A stretch of DNA of 64,000 nt from Galeruca laticollis (taxonomy: Eukaryota > Arthropoda > Insecta > Coleoptera > Chrysomelidae): the NCBI GenBank assembly GCA_963921935.1, contig OY998175.1, positions 160,950,809-161,014,808 on the forward strand. Reading direction: 5' to 3'. Both the position numbers and the translations under genes were made by a program. The notes beneath the pieces are model-generated. The model saw only the letters and a program-made list of their open reading frames with translations. It was not told the DNA's origin and made no database searches. Shown here piece after piece: positions 21,648 through 32,544 of this stretch. Each line of letters starts with the position of its first letter. The first letter of the stretch is position 1.

Positions 21648-24560
21648 AAGTACTTGAATACTTTTACTCGTATTTTCGTTACGGATAAAAAAACTACTCG
21701 TGACTTTTACTCATAAGTATTTTTAATTTGAAATACTTATTACTCGTACATACGAGTTATTTAAATGTATTCGTAAAATTCTACTCGTAGTATACGAGTA
21801 TATTCTAGGAGTAGTGGCATTTTCGCTTTGCTGGTAAAAAGAAAGCATCCGTTTGATATTCACCGCGATAACATCGGACGGCGCCCTCAATATAATTTTT
21901 TTGCCGCTCTGCGGTGCACTTTGACTCTTTTTGCCGCGGTGGCCGATTGGAAGTGAGGATGATAAAAATTAAGTGTAGTGTATTCGTTCAGTGTTTTATT
22001 GTGCTTCCTATGAATAATACAAGATAGAAGTTCGATTTTTGATCATTTGTTTAGCGATTTATTTGTTGTTTGTAGAAATTCAAAATAAATATGCATATTC
22101 TTTTATTTTATTAGATACAACAGTACACAAATCAAAAGTGGAAGTTTTGAAACTATGTCTGCACGATCCGTATTCCACCGATTCATGCAGTGACTTTATT
22201 CTTAAGGAAATTGATGCCGACGGTAGTAGTTCTTACATTGAGAGTGATGTTGTACAGTAAATAATACATGTACAGGAAAACGAAAGTGAAATATTTCCAA
22301 AAATTTTACTAAAACTCCCGAAATATCTGACGATGAAAATCTACTAAATATTCGAAAAAGGATTTCAAAAAATGCCATTCTGGACGGGAAGTTTTTTGAG
22401 ATGAGAACATTAAAATTTTTGTTTTGTAAATTTGTAACTTAGAAATATTTTTTAGGTCAAACAAATTATAAATTTTAACCATATTGTGACCATTTGTAAA
22501 AGTTGCCGACCAAAAATCAAAGAAATTAAAGGTTCTGTAATAACTACAACCAATTTTGTGAAGCACTTAAAAACAGCACATCAGAACGTCTATGCAGAGT
22601 ATATTAGATATAAAAACGAACGAAAGGAAAAAGATAATGAAGAAAATAATAAAATGAAAAGGGCAAAAACGAGTTCCGCAGTTAAGCAGCAAAATACTTT
22701 GCAAAAATTTATGACAGGTCAACAAAATCCAAAAACAGTTAGCAAGACGGAATTCGCAAACAGCCTAATTAAATTCATAATTAACACTACGAGTCCTCTA
22801 TCAATAGTAGAAAATCACAGTTTTAAGCAGTTATTTTATGGATTTAATGTAGAAATTGTTAGCAGAAACACTTTGACTCGACGCATCTCGGAACTATTTA
22901 ATGAAAGACAAGCAAAATTAAAATCCGATTTATTGAATGTCCAATATGTTTGTACAACAGCCAACATTTGGTTAGGAACAAAAATATGTTTTATTGGAGT
23001 TACCTGCCATTGAATAAATGAAGAATTTAACCGTCAATATGTGACCCTCGGCTGTCCGGTTTAAAGGTGCTCATTCTTATGATCGAATTGCCAGTATTTT
23101 AGAAGATATACATTTGAGATACGGATTAGACAGAAATAAAATCTTTGCAACTGTAACCAACAACGGTTCAAATTTTGTAAAGTCGTTTAAAGAATTTGGA
23201 GTGGCACCATCTGGGTTATATAATACGCAATATGATTTTATTAATACCGAAATTGAAAAAACTTATAGCAGTGATGAAGACAATGTTGATAATCAAGAGA
23301 TTGAAGAATTAATATTTAAAATCATTGGGGATGGCGGAGAAGTTATTGATCAACACCAACCATTTACGCTGTGCAAGTCATACTATTAATTTAATTTGCA
23401 CTACTGATTGCAGTAAAGTTATCAATGGCAACGCTGTTTTAAAATTAAGACACTCTCAAGCTATGGTCAAATGAAATACATTATGGAAGAAAGCAGCCTA
23501 TCCGAAATCTTCACAGGTTATTTTAGAAATTCTGGGACATACACTTTCTTTCCCGGGAGCCACACGTTGGAATTCTTACTATGATTCCATTAACAAAATA
23601 GTAAAGAACAAAAACAAAGTGATTGATTTATTCCAACGGTTAAATTTGAAAAATTGTTTTTCCGAAAACGAACTTTTATATTTGCAAGAATAATGTCAAG
23701 TGAGATGGAACCATTAGCGACTACTTTAGATGTTTTGCAAGGCAAAACGAATACCTTTTACGGTATTCTAATCCCATGTTTGGCTTCACTAAAAAACAAA
23801 TTAGCCAAGTTGTCAAAAATCAATTTTAAATATACATCACCTTTAGTTAAAGCATGCCTAGATGGACTGCAAAGTAGGTTTAAACTTTTTTTCACATAAG
23901 ACTCGTTATAACAGCTTCTGTCGTACATCCTCAATTTAAGTTACTCTGGTATAACATTATCAGTAAAGCGTATCAACTGCCTCCAAGCCTAACATCAATT
24001 CATAAATCAAGCAAATAAATTTATTGACTTTAGGAATGTAGATAAAACCTCTGAAAAGGTTGCTTGTGACTCCTTACATGAATTTTTCGATTTTGATGAT
24101 TCCGAAGCAACTGAGAGCATTCCTGGAACAAGTTTTTCTCAAAATGAATCGAGTTTTTCAGAAAAAACAAATTTAATAAAAGATCAAGCAGAATTAGAAT
24201 ATTTAAGGTATATAGTGATTCTCGAACCAATTTAAAAATGCTCAAGGATTACCCAACGAAAAAAAATGTTTATGAAATTTAACACTCCACTTACCTCATC
24301 TGTACCTGTTGAGAGGCTTTTTTCGTTTGCCACAATTATTAATAGTTCAAGGAGGCATGCTTTGTCCCATGGCAATTTTTAAAAACTAGTGTTTAATTTG
24401 TTTTTTTTTTAGTTTAATATGCTTGATTTCTAAGTATTTCCCAAAGGGCTTTTTTTATTATTTTAGACATCTTGTTTCAATGTTTTGTACCTCCTATATG
24501 TGTAAAAAATGTATTATTTAGTACTAGGATAAATAAATACATTATTTTTTGTTTTAATTT
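21648..24560 (+). mobile_element. hAT transposon, decayed
   Basis: The left end starts CAGAGCTGCCGAAG, like a hAT terminal inverted repeat. About 170 bp follow, dense in ACTCGT and its complement ACGAGT, typical subterminal transposase-binding repeats. A transposase with BED finger and C-terminal dimerisation domain follows. No matching right inverted repeat or 8-bp duplication was found, so the right boundary (set where satellite sequence resumes) is approximate. Confidence 0.7.
22486..24390 (+). pseudogene. hAT transposase
   Basis: The BED-type zinc finger is C..C with TTNFVKHLKTAH (22495-22580). A Lys-rich linker and the KTEFANSLIKFI helix follow. The catalytic region has VTNNGSNFVKSF, where the usual TDNGSN Asp is Asn. 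CASHTINL-like sequence at 23375 and GATRWNSYYDSI near 23560 are hAT landmarks. The C-terminus near 24290 reads PLTSSVPVERLFSFA, the dimerisation motif. A frame at 22039-22260 may be an N-terminal exon. At least five frameshifts or stops and loss of one catalytic Asp make it inactive. Confidence 0.85.
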
Positions 24561-24569
24561 GATTAATCA

Positions 24570-24950
24570 AAAAAACCAAATTTTTTCAAAATATGTATAT
24601 CTGTTTTTATAGGACCCACTGTAATGGCTCTGGTGAGCTGGAAATCAATAGGGTTCATCTGTGACACGCCCTGAACAATATCCAATTATAGAATTAGTGA
24701 CTTTATGCACTCCGGGGGCTATATCATGCTAACAAGACATGTTATAAAAAGTGGCAGACGGCAATGAAGACGATGATGAAATACAGGATTTTTTTCAAAA
24801 AATCACCTTTTCATGTTTTTCTCGCTGAAAAACATAAAAATAACTCAAAAGAAAAATAAAAAACTCCAACTTTTTTTGGGACAAACCAACACTTTTCTCA
24901 CATTGCATATAGGAATTGCGGAAAAGTAAAAACCCTGCAATCAACTAACA
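24570..24950 (+). repeat. satellite-bearing element, right part with unique flank
   Basis: The satellite unit resumes at ATAGGACCCACTG, runs to CATGCTAACAAGAC (about 24740) and continues into a flank with GACGATGATG, CAGGATTTTTTTC, CTCGCTGAAAAAC and CCAACTTTTTTTGGG. The same flank follows the array at 61.18-61.35 kb and, inverted, lies beside the copy at 52.5 kb. Confidence 0.8.
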
Positions 24951-25725
24951 TAAATCAAAATGCAAACTGTTAATAATTTCGAACCAAAAAAAAACTAGAT
25001 TTCAATTTATGTTTAATCATATAAATTGTATATATAATAATTATGACAATTTTGAAAGTTCTTTATATTAAACCAATAAACTTTGAATCTTTTCAGAAAA
25101 CCAATTTTTACAACTTATTGTTTAATAACCAACAAAAATATACAGAACAGCTCCATTTTATAATTTACTATAAGCTAACTTTTCCCCTAAACTAGAATCT
25201 GCCATGTTGACAATCCCCAAACTATACCCTCGTTTTTGAACCCTATGTGTATACAGGTACTTCAGAGTGAATAATATTATGTTTCCAGCGATATGGTACC
25301 TAATTGAAACATAACATGGTAGGCTTTTTAGTTCTATTATAACAATAGTAACTAAGAACAAGCTCATCTAAGATGTCCTCTCTTCAGATGAGAGACTCTG
25401 AATGAAGAATCGTATGCGACATACTAAAAAGACAAAAGAAGTCCGAAACTGCAGTATATAGCTTATGCAATCCTCCTTTTGATTATAAGCCCAAATGGGA
25501 TAGTGTGAATCTACAAATTTTCATTTCAATACAAATTATATTTATTCAATATTTCACAAGAGCAGGTCACCGGTTTTGAATGTATAAGAAAATACTGCAA
25601 TATTTAAATTAAACTTTACAGAAATCATTTATTTGTAAATAATTTCTGCTATATATGTTTGATTTTACAATATTTATGGTTTAATGTTATATTCAGTTTG
25701 TAATCTTCTTTTTATCTTCTCCTTC
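24951..25725. other. non-coding gap
   Basis: AT-rich sequence with no ORF, repeat or motif I can name. Short open frames here lack domains and conserved features. Confidence 0.6.
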
Positions 25726-25727
25726 TA

Positions 25728-26187
25728 CCTTTTTAGGTGTCTGACGACCATTTCGGTTCTTCTTGTACCAATGCTTCCATTATTTCCTGTCTCTTGCTAA
25801 TCTTTTCATTTCATCTAGGGTTTTCCTTTCTTATCCCCTATCTCCTTTATATGGTCTATCCACTTTCTTCTCGGTCTACCTCTTCTCCTGTGGATAGTAC
25901 TTCCCACTTCCATCACCTTTCTTGTAGTTCTGTTTTCATTCTGAAAATATGTCCATACCAATGTAACTGTTTTCTCTTCATTTTTCTTATTATCGATTCT
26001 TGTTTTGTTATTTGTCTCAACTCTTCATTTCTACATTTGTCCCACATTGTTTTCCTTGCTATTCTTCTTAGGTGTTTCATTGTGATCATAGTGATCATAG
26101 TGGCTTCATAATCCTTCTTTCTCAATGTCCAATTTTCACTTGTGTATGTTATTATTCGTATTGTTATTGTATTGTGGATCTTCATTT
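25728..26187 (-). pseudogene. RTE/CR1-like LINE C-terminal domain
   Basis: The minus strand encodes ITYTSENWTLRKKD, LRRIARKTMWDKCRNEELR, KRKQLHWYGHIFRM and further down GRPRRKWIDHIKEIGDKKG. These are standard landmarks of the region after RT in RTE/CR1-group LINEs. The first part lies in one open frame (25913-26371) with RT of another LINE, so the boundary at about 26187 is a fusion of two families. Confidence 0.7.
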
Positions 26188-27415
26188 TCACTTCCATGGC
26201 AATATCTCTATGTCCCAGTATTGTCTTATTTAATGTTATTGTTACACTTCTGTTTATGAAAAGCTTGCATATATTATAGGTAACTTCTTCTGGTATATGT
26301 AGCTGTATCATTTTATTGCGTAGTACTAGCCAATCGACACTGTCGTACGCTCCTTTAATATCTAGAAACAATGAGGCAAAGTACTTATTTTCTGATAAGG
26401 ATAGCTATATATCTGTCACTAAATGAGCAATAGTATCATGAGTACCATAATTTCTTCTATAACCGTATTGTGTTGGTGGCGAAACTTGGATTTGATTAAG
26501 ACACAATTCTAATCTACTTTTTACTATCCTTTCAAAAACTTTTAACATGCACGAGAGTAGTGATATGGGTCTATAAGAGTCGCAGTCATCCGGATTTTTA
26601 CCAGGTTTTAGCAGCTGTTGCAGCAGTAATGTTGTTAAGTTTTGAACACCAGTTTCGCCAGTTTTGTCTTGCTTTTTCTTTTAGGAATTTTTTTGTTCTG
26701 GCAGTTTCTGCCTTGCATAATAAATAATTTTCTAAGTTACTATGATTTTTATAATTTTGTAACTCATTTTTCCTTTTGTTTACAGCTTCTTCACACTCGT
26801 CCCACCAGATTGATAAATTTTTTTTGATCATTTTACATGGTTTATTTACAGGAATAGCTAAGGTTGCTGCTGCGTTAATTCCATCCACAAAAAAATTGTA
26901 TTTCGCATCTATATCTTGCTTTATTGTGATATTATGGTCAAAGAATATGTCTGCAGTGGTGGTACTGTTCCCAATTGGCTTTGCGCAAGTTCCATTTTGT
27001 TTTGGGTCGATAAGATTCTTCACAGTGGTAATTGAGGCTGTTGTTTACTTCTATCAGAAAATGATCCGAGTCCATAACATCTTCTAGGATATTCCATAAA
27101 CAATGAATAGAAATGTTGGGTGAGGAAAAGGTTAGATCAACGGCAGATTTGTTTCCATATCTAGTGATTCGTGTGGGTTCCCCAGTATTTAGTAATACTA
27201 GATCATTGTCCTTAAGTATATCCACTGTGCACCTTTGGGATTTATTTTATACGATCCCCAAACATTATGATGTGCATTGAAGTCACCACCTATCAAACCA
27301 GTACCATTCAGCAGGTTAAAGATTTTGTTCCAATCTCCATTATTGGTTTGTATATCCGGTGGACAATATAAAGAATAACAATTAAAAGACTCAGAATTAG
27401 TTTCTATTATGAGGG
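26188..27415 (-). pseudogene. I/R1-like LINE: endonuclease end, linker, RT fingers and palm
   Basis: From high to low coordinates: GGDFNAHHNVWG and DLTFSSPNIS...DSDHFLIEV (endonuclease, with the final Asp-His); a linker with WWDECEEAVNKRK; then, after a deletion near 26.6 kb, KPGKNPDDCDSYRPISLLS, TQYGYRRNYGTHD and FLDIKGAYDSVDW (RT palm Asp). The FADD box is missing because the element is cut at 26187. A stop lies near 26405. The 5' side ends at about 27415, where another LINE begins on the opposite strand. Confidence 0.75.
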
Positions 27416-27423
27416 TAGTTAAG

Positions 27424-28305
27424 ATGGCCGACTTGTGTGGTAGCTGTGCAAGCTCCTGCAAAAATTCGTATGCTATTAATTACATAAAATGCCAGAAATG
27501 GTATCATACAAAGTGCGAAAAGGTACCAACCGCATTATTCAACCATTTTGCAAGTGAAATGAAAAATCCGAAGGTGAAAGATACAATTGTGAATCTTGTA
27601 AAAAGAATGAGGTTATGACCACAGTACAAAATGTAAACAAAAATCCCTTCAAAACCTCCAAAAATAAACTCAAATGATACTAATAGCAAACAGGAATATA
27701 CCCTGAATGATATAATGGAAAAATTAATGGATATGGATAACAAATATACCGATCTACGGAACAAATATGAAGAACAAATTAAAGTCAACAAAATTCTGAA
27801 AGCAGAAATCCTGACAATAAAGTCGCAACTAGGAAAGGAACAAAACAAGAATGAACAAAATGAGCTGAGAAACAACATAATTGTCAATGGGGTACCATAT
27901 GACGAGCGAGAAAACATCGAAGATATCATCAAAAAAATGGGAGAAGCATTGCAAGTTCAAACAGTAAATAAACTGAAATGCTTCAGAATTGGAAAAAGGT
28001 GAAACCACAATGGACAGATGCCTATAAAAGTATGTTTTACCAGTGAAAACGAGAAGGAAGAATTCTTGGAGGCTAGAAAGAAGAAAATGATAAATGCGAA
28101 AGATCTGGGATACAAAGAAGAAAACATTATCTACCTAAATCATGATTTAACAAAAGCAAATCAATACCTATTCAAAGAAATGCTGAAGTACAAGAAAGAA
28201 AATAACTATAGATTTGCATGGATAAGTCGTGGGACAATTTATATGCGAAAAGATGAACATAGCCCAGTTCAGCCAATCGAAGACACCAGTAATCTAAAAA
28301 ACTAG
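27424..28305 (+). pseudogene. CR1-like LINE ORF1: PHD finger, coiled coil, RRM and FP25K-like domain
   Basis: ATG 27424 starts MADLCGSCASSCKNSYAIN, with the Cys pattern and KWYHTKC of a PHD-type finger. A broken linker, a coiled coil (27715-27830) and NNIIVNGVPYDEREN (RRM-like) follow. The last frame (28018-28305) reads PIKVCFTSENEKEEF, IIYLNHDLTKANQYLFKEM and WISRGTIYMRKDE, a module resembling the C-terminus of baculovirus FP25K proteins that is common in insect LINE ORF1s. Three frames joined by two small shifts. ORF1 would bind LINE RNA. Confidence 0.65.
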
Positions 28306-28329
28306 AAAAAACTAATGAATTTAACAAAC

Positions 28330-29235
28330 CAACAGCAGAAGCACAACTAAGAATTTTATATATAAATGCACAAAGTCTCAGAAACAAGTTGGAGGAACTA
28401 CAGTGTCTCGTGAAAATGAAATATTATGATATATTAGTAATTGTGGAAACCTGGTTATATAAAAATGAAGTACACCAATTCGTAATTAATGGATATACAG
28501 CAGTGCATGCATGTAGAGATACTAGAGCCGGAGGAGTTGCAATATATATTAAAGAACACATCAAGTTCATTGAGATGAACATTGTTGGTGGGGACAGCCA
28601 ATTCAACATGATTGGGATGAATCTACAGGTAAATGGTGTAAAAATTATAGCCTTATACAGACCACCATCATTCAATGTGAAGGAATTCCTGGAAATATTG
28701 GAAGAAATACTACAGCCTGAGAAAAAAACACTAATAATTGGTGATTTTAACATAAATTTATTAGATAATAATGAGACCACCAGTGACTATAGGAATTGTG
28801 TTATATTGAATGGTTTTGAAATCCGAAACAATATAGGCATAGAATATGCAACCAGAATTACACAAAACTCTCATACTATTATCGATCATGTTTTAACAAC
28901 AAGTAACATAGACTGTAAGGTAAACATTGAATATAGCAGAGTTTCGGATCACAATATATTAGAAATAGAATTATGTACGAAAAATAAAAATTATAATTGT
29001 AAAGTTCAGAAAACATTTGAGAAACTAGATAACTCAAAATATGAAGACAATTTGAAAGGTCTATTGCAAACCTCTATACCGGTTGATACATTTGAAACCT
29101 TGATCAAACTAATACAAGAAGCTAAAAATAAGGCTACAAAATCAATTAAAATGAAAATTAGGGAAAATAATGATTGGATAACCCCCCAGATTTTAGAATT
29201 ATTGAAAGGAAGAGAAGAATTATACAAAATTGTTC
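28330..29235 (+). pseudogene. CR1-like LINE endonuclease, intact frame, truncated afterwards
   Basis: The domain starts with LRILYINAQSLRNKLEELQ (about 28350) and runs as one open frame. It carries the catalytic set VETWL (Glu), RAGGVAIYIK, LYRPPS, IGDFNINLL (Asp/Asn), TIIDHVLTT and SDHNILE (Asp/His). A linker follows up to KGREELYKIVQF. RT is absent because minus-strand sequence of another LINE begins at about 29235. The endonuclease domain itself shows no defect. Confidence 0.8.
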
Positions 29236-30060
29236 AATTTCGTTTTGTTCTAAAAATTTTGGACATGTTTTTGCTACCGTTTTATGTTGATTATTTTTAC
29301 AGTGTAAACAAAAACTATCTTGGGGATCCCTACAACTATGGGTTTCATTTTTTATCTGTGTACAATTCATACAACGAGTGATCGTACTTCGACAGTGTTT
29401 AGCTACTTGTCCATGTTCGAGGCATTTATAACACTGGATTACTTTGTGAATGTATGGTTCAACTGTACAAGATACGCTATTAATGAAAACGTTTCTAGGT
29501 AAACGATTTCCCTCAAAAGTTAATACTACCATTTGTCGCAGTACATATACCCTCTCGCCATCAATATCTATTTTTCTCTTAAATCTAGAAACCTCACTTA
29601 TACATATGGGAGAAATCATATTTTGAAAAAGATATTCGTCTTTAAAGATCGTATCTACATTTCGGATCATTCCCTTTCTTTGAAGTACATTATTTGGTAT
29701 AAAAGCCTTTAATTGTTCTTCTTTCAAACGCTTATCATTTACAAACCTATTTGCATCTTTTAATGATTTTAACTCCACTCGTATTCTATTTTTATCAACA
29801 CTTGCTATGCTGATAATATTCGGGATTGTTAATGTTTTATGTAAAATATGACCTACTTTCATCGGATGTATTTCACCTAAATTTCCTTCATCGTCAGTTT
29901 TTTTAATGAAAACACCTGGTTTGAGTATAAGTGAGATTTCTGCAAGTTGAATAATTTTTTTGGTTGTTCTTTGTTAATTTCTCCAGTCTGGATATTCGTT
30001 CCTACAATAGTTTCTTCACCTGTTTCCATACCATCTTTCCCCCGTGTCGGTCGGATTTTT
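29236..30060 (-). pseudogene. jockey/I-like LINE ORF1 with CCHC zinc knuckles
   Basis: The minus-strand frame (29862 down to about 29236) contains MKVGHILHKTLTIPNI, KDANRFVNDKRLKEEQL, NVFINSVSCTVEPYI, and knuckles CYKCLEHGQVAKHC, CMNCTQIKNETHSC and CLHCKNNQHKTVAKTC. A further N-terminal part lies at 29870-30060 (start METGEETIVG) in another frame. The knuckle spacing is like that of the ORF1 at 11.5 kb but from a different subfamily. It is cut at CPKFLEQNEIEQF, where the CR1-like element begins. It could be the 5' part of the minus-strand LINE at 26.2-27.4 kb. Confidence 0.7.
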
Positions 30061-30690
30061 TCACCCGTGTGAAGTTAGCCCCGGATTTTTTTTAACCATC
30101 CACGAATATTTTTTTACAAAATAAACTGTACTTTTACAAAAAAATGTTAATATAGGAAACATATAATGGCATTTTAATAGGCTACATAATTTTACTACCA
30201 AAAATTAAAGATTAAGTGAATAAAAAATTTTCAAATAATTGTTCCTGTACATATTTCACGATTCTGAATCGAAGACCCAAAAATAAAAAATTCAATTATT
30301 ACAAAGAACATCTAATTAGAAACCAATTGACAGTAAAGATAATTTAAATAACAGTAGACAACAAACCATACTCTGTCCACACCTAGCACGATATAAACAA
30401 TGTTTAGAAACGCCCTCGTAAAATGAAAATAAAAATAATAAATATGGAATAAAAAAAATTTAGCAACTAACTAGTAATCACAGTTGATGTATGTACGTAT
30501 TCTAATGTATTGCTTGATGATTGTTCGGCTATAATTAGAAAGTTTTTAAATGTTATGTGGGAATGGCTGTTTTTAAACGTTTTAAAACGTTTTTAAGGAT
30601 TGTGACGTTCCAATAGAGAAAATTACTGTTCTCAATATGTGAGTACTATACACAATTAATTGTTTTGTTAATGTGAGTGAGGCATAGACT
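30061..30690. other. non-coding gap
   Basis: No ORF or recognisable repeat. AT-rich; possibly the 5' UTR of the minus-strand LINE at the left and host DNA beyond. Confidence 0.5.
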
Positions 30691-30726
30691 TGAAAATTTT
30701 ATTCTATTATACACTTTTTGTAGTTT

Positions 30727-30757
30727 TTGATAAAGACTTGGATTGCAGCCGAAACGT
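30727..30757 (+). ncRNA. hammerhead-like motif, 5' pLTR (degenerate)
   Basis: TTGATAAAGACTTGG ... GCAGCCGAAACG. The GAAAC half of the core is intact; the CTGATGA half is TTGATAA. Likely inactive. Confidence 0.4.
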
Positions 30758-30842
30758 TAAAATAAATTAAGTATACACGATGTCTCAGAGTCTATTTTAA
30801 ATATTACTAAGGACCGAATCCCAAGAAAATGTACACAAATAC

Positions 30843-30871
<29 letters not shown>

Positions 30872-30874
<3 letters not shown>

Positions 30875-31949
30875 CAAGAACTCACTCTGAATTCCACCTA
30901 TTTTTTGTATGAAGAGACATTTTACCAACAAATTGAAGGATGTGCCATGGGGACCTCGATTTCTAGTGTCATTGTCCAATTAGTTATGGAAGACCTTGAA
31001 GAAACAATACTGACCAAAAACTCAATTCAAACACTATTTTTTTACAGGTATGTTGACGACTGCATATTAACAATTCCAAAAAATACAGAACATTTGGTCT
31101 TGCAAGATTTCAACAATTACCATGACAGACTACAGTTCACCATTGAACTAGAAAAAAATAATCAAATTAGCTTTTTGGACCTTACCCTCCATCATACAAC
31201 TAACACCATAAAAACGGAATGGCACACAAAAGATACCTGGTCTTCCCGATATTTAAATTTTAAATCACAACACCCTCTAACACACAAAAAAACTGTCATT
31301 ATAGGACTCACAGATCGATCAATAAATCTGTCTGACCCCGAATTCAGAGAGAATGCAATAATAAAAGCTAAAGATGCCCTTATACTCAACAACTATCCCA
31401 CACATTTGATAAATAAGATATTTAAAAAACGTTTACATATATTTTATAACCATAATAATACAAAAACTAAAATAGACAATAAAACAAACCAATTCCTCAC
31501 TTTGCCATATATACCAAATTTATCAGAAAACCTAAAAGAAATTTTCGCACCACAACATACATGTTGCTCATAAAGGGTACAACCTACTAAAAACCAATTA
31601 CACCAATCTAAAAAGTTCAATCTCAAAAGAAAAAAAGAGCAATATAGTGTATGAAATACCATGTAAAAACTGTGAAGGGGTCTACATCGGACAAACAAGT
31701 CAGTATTTGGAAAACAGAATAAATAGTCACAAATATGACAAACGAAACAAAACGGCACTCACTATCCATGTTTTAGAAAACCAACATGAATTTGATTTCG
31801 AAAACACAAAAATTCTTCAAAGTGAAAACCACACAAAAAAACGCGAAGTTCTAGAAATGATAGAAATACAAAGAAAAACCAGTTCCGTAAAGTTAAAGAC
31901 TGACACAAAAAATCTTAGTAAAATTTATAATGACATTATAAAAACTTAG
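30872..31949 (+). pseudogene. PLE protein: RT palm and thumb plus GIY-YIG endonuclease
   Basis: The frame opens inside RT at the stretch before FYQQIEGCAMGTSIS. The catalytic RYVDDCI follows at about 31052, then the QISFLDLTLHH and KTDTKNLS regions. After a frameshift near 31545 the frame continues through a linker into VYEIPCKNCEGVYIGQTSQYLENRI, the GIY-YIG nuclease core with the Cys pair seen in PLEs. It ends at TAG 31947-31949. PLE proteins combine telomerase-related RT with this nuclease. The N-terminal third of RT is missing. Confidence 0.9.
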
Positions 31950-31989
31950 AAATATAGAGAAACACGTGGCACATTCCAAATATAATAAA

Positions 31990-32057
31990 TTTATTACCAC
32001 TCCCTATATAAATATAAAATCCATTTATTACCACTCCCTACATAAATATAAAATCCA
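31990..32057 (+). repeat. 34-bp tandem duplication in PLE 3' UTR
   Basis: 31990-32023 and 32024-32057 are identical except for one T/C difference. Confidence 0.9.
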
Positions 32058-32358
32058 TTTTAATACCAGTCAACACAAAAACGACACATTAAAACCTCGT
32101 TACGGCTGCTTTCATTATATAGAACAAATACTCATATATTCCAATACAAATTTTCATCAATGAATGTCATATTTTTAAAATGTTCGTTTTGTTTGGGTGT
32201 GAGTTATATTCTGTTATGTGATGCGTCCTAAAACATCTATAAAATATATTGAATAATCAAATGAACGTTCTGTCGAAGGTAAGATTTATTTGTTTTGCTT
32301 TTAAAAATTCTTTCTGTAACTTGTACCATTTCTTTTAGTTTTAACAAAAATTTTATTT

Positions 32359-32386
32359 CTGATGAAGGTCATGAAAAGACCGAAAC
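32359..32386 (+). ncRNA. hammerhead ribozyme core, 3' pLTR
   Basis: CTGATGA (32359-32365), a GGTC/GACC stem II (32367-32370 with 32378-32381) with an ATGAAAA loop, then GAAAC (32382-32386). Both conserved core strings are intact, so this is the best ribozyme candidate in the window. Hammerheads of this kind are known from PLE terminal repeats. Stems I and III were not modelled. Confidence 0.6.
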
Positions 32387-32450
32387 GTTAAATAAAAATG
32401 TATTAACTACTAGTTAAATGTCTTTAAAAATGGTCCTCAATCCCAAGAAT

Positions 32451-32504
32451 ATAAAATAAACAATATATAATTAAATAAAAAAGACCAAGAACCAAAAAAA
32501 GCAA

Positions 32505-32544
<40 letters not shown>

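Larger units (their letters stand above)
30690..32450 (+). mobile_element. Penelope-like element, 5'-truncated, with repeats at both ends
   Basis: Terminal-repeat-like sequences with hammerhead-like cores lie upstream (30727-30757) and downstream (32359-32386) of a truncated PLE ORF. Each is followed by the same short block (AATCCCAAGAA at 30818-30828, TCAATCCCAAGAA near 32440). This partly tandem pLTR-ORF-pLTR layout is typical of PLEs. A TA tract (30843-30867) sits exactly where the ORF is truncated. Confidence 0.8.
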
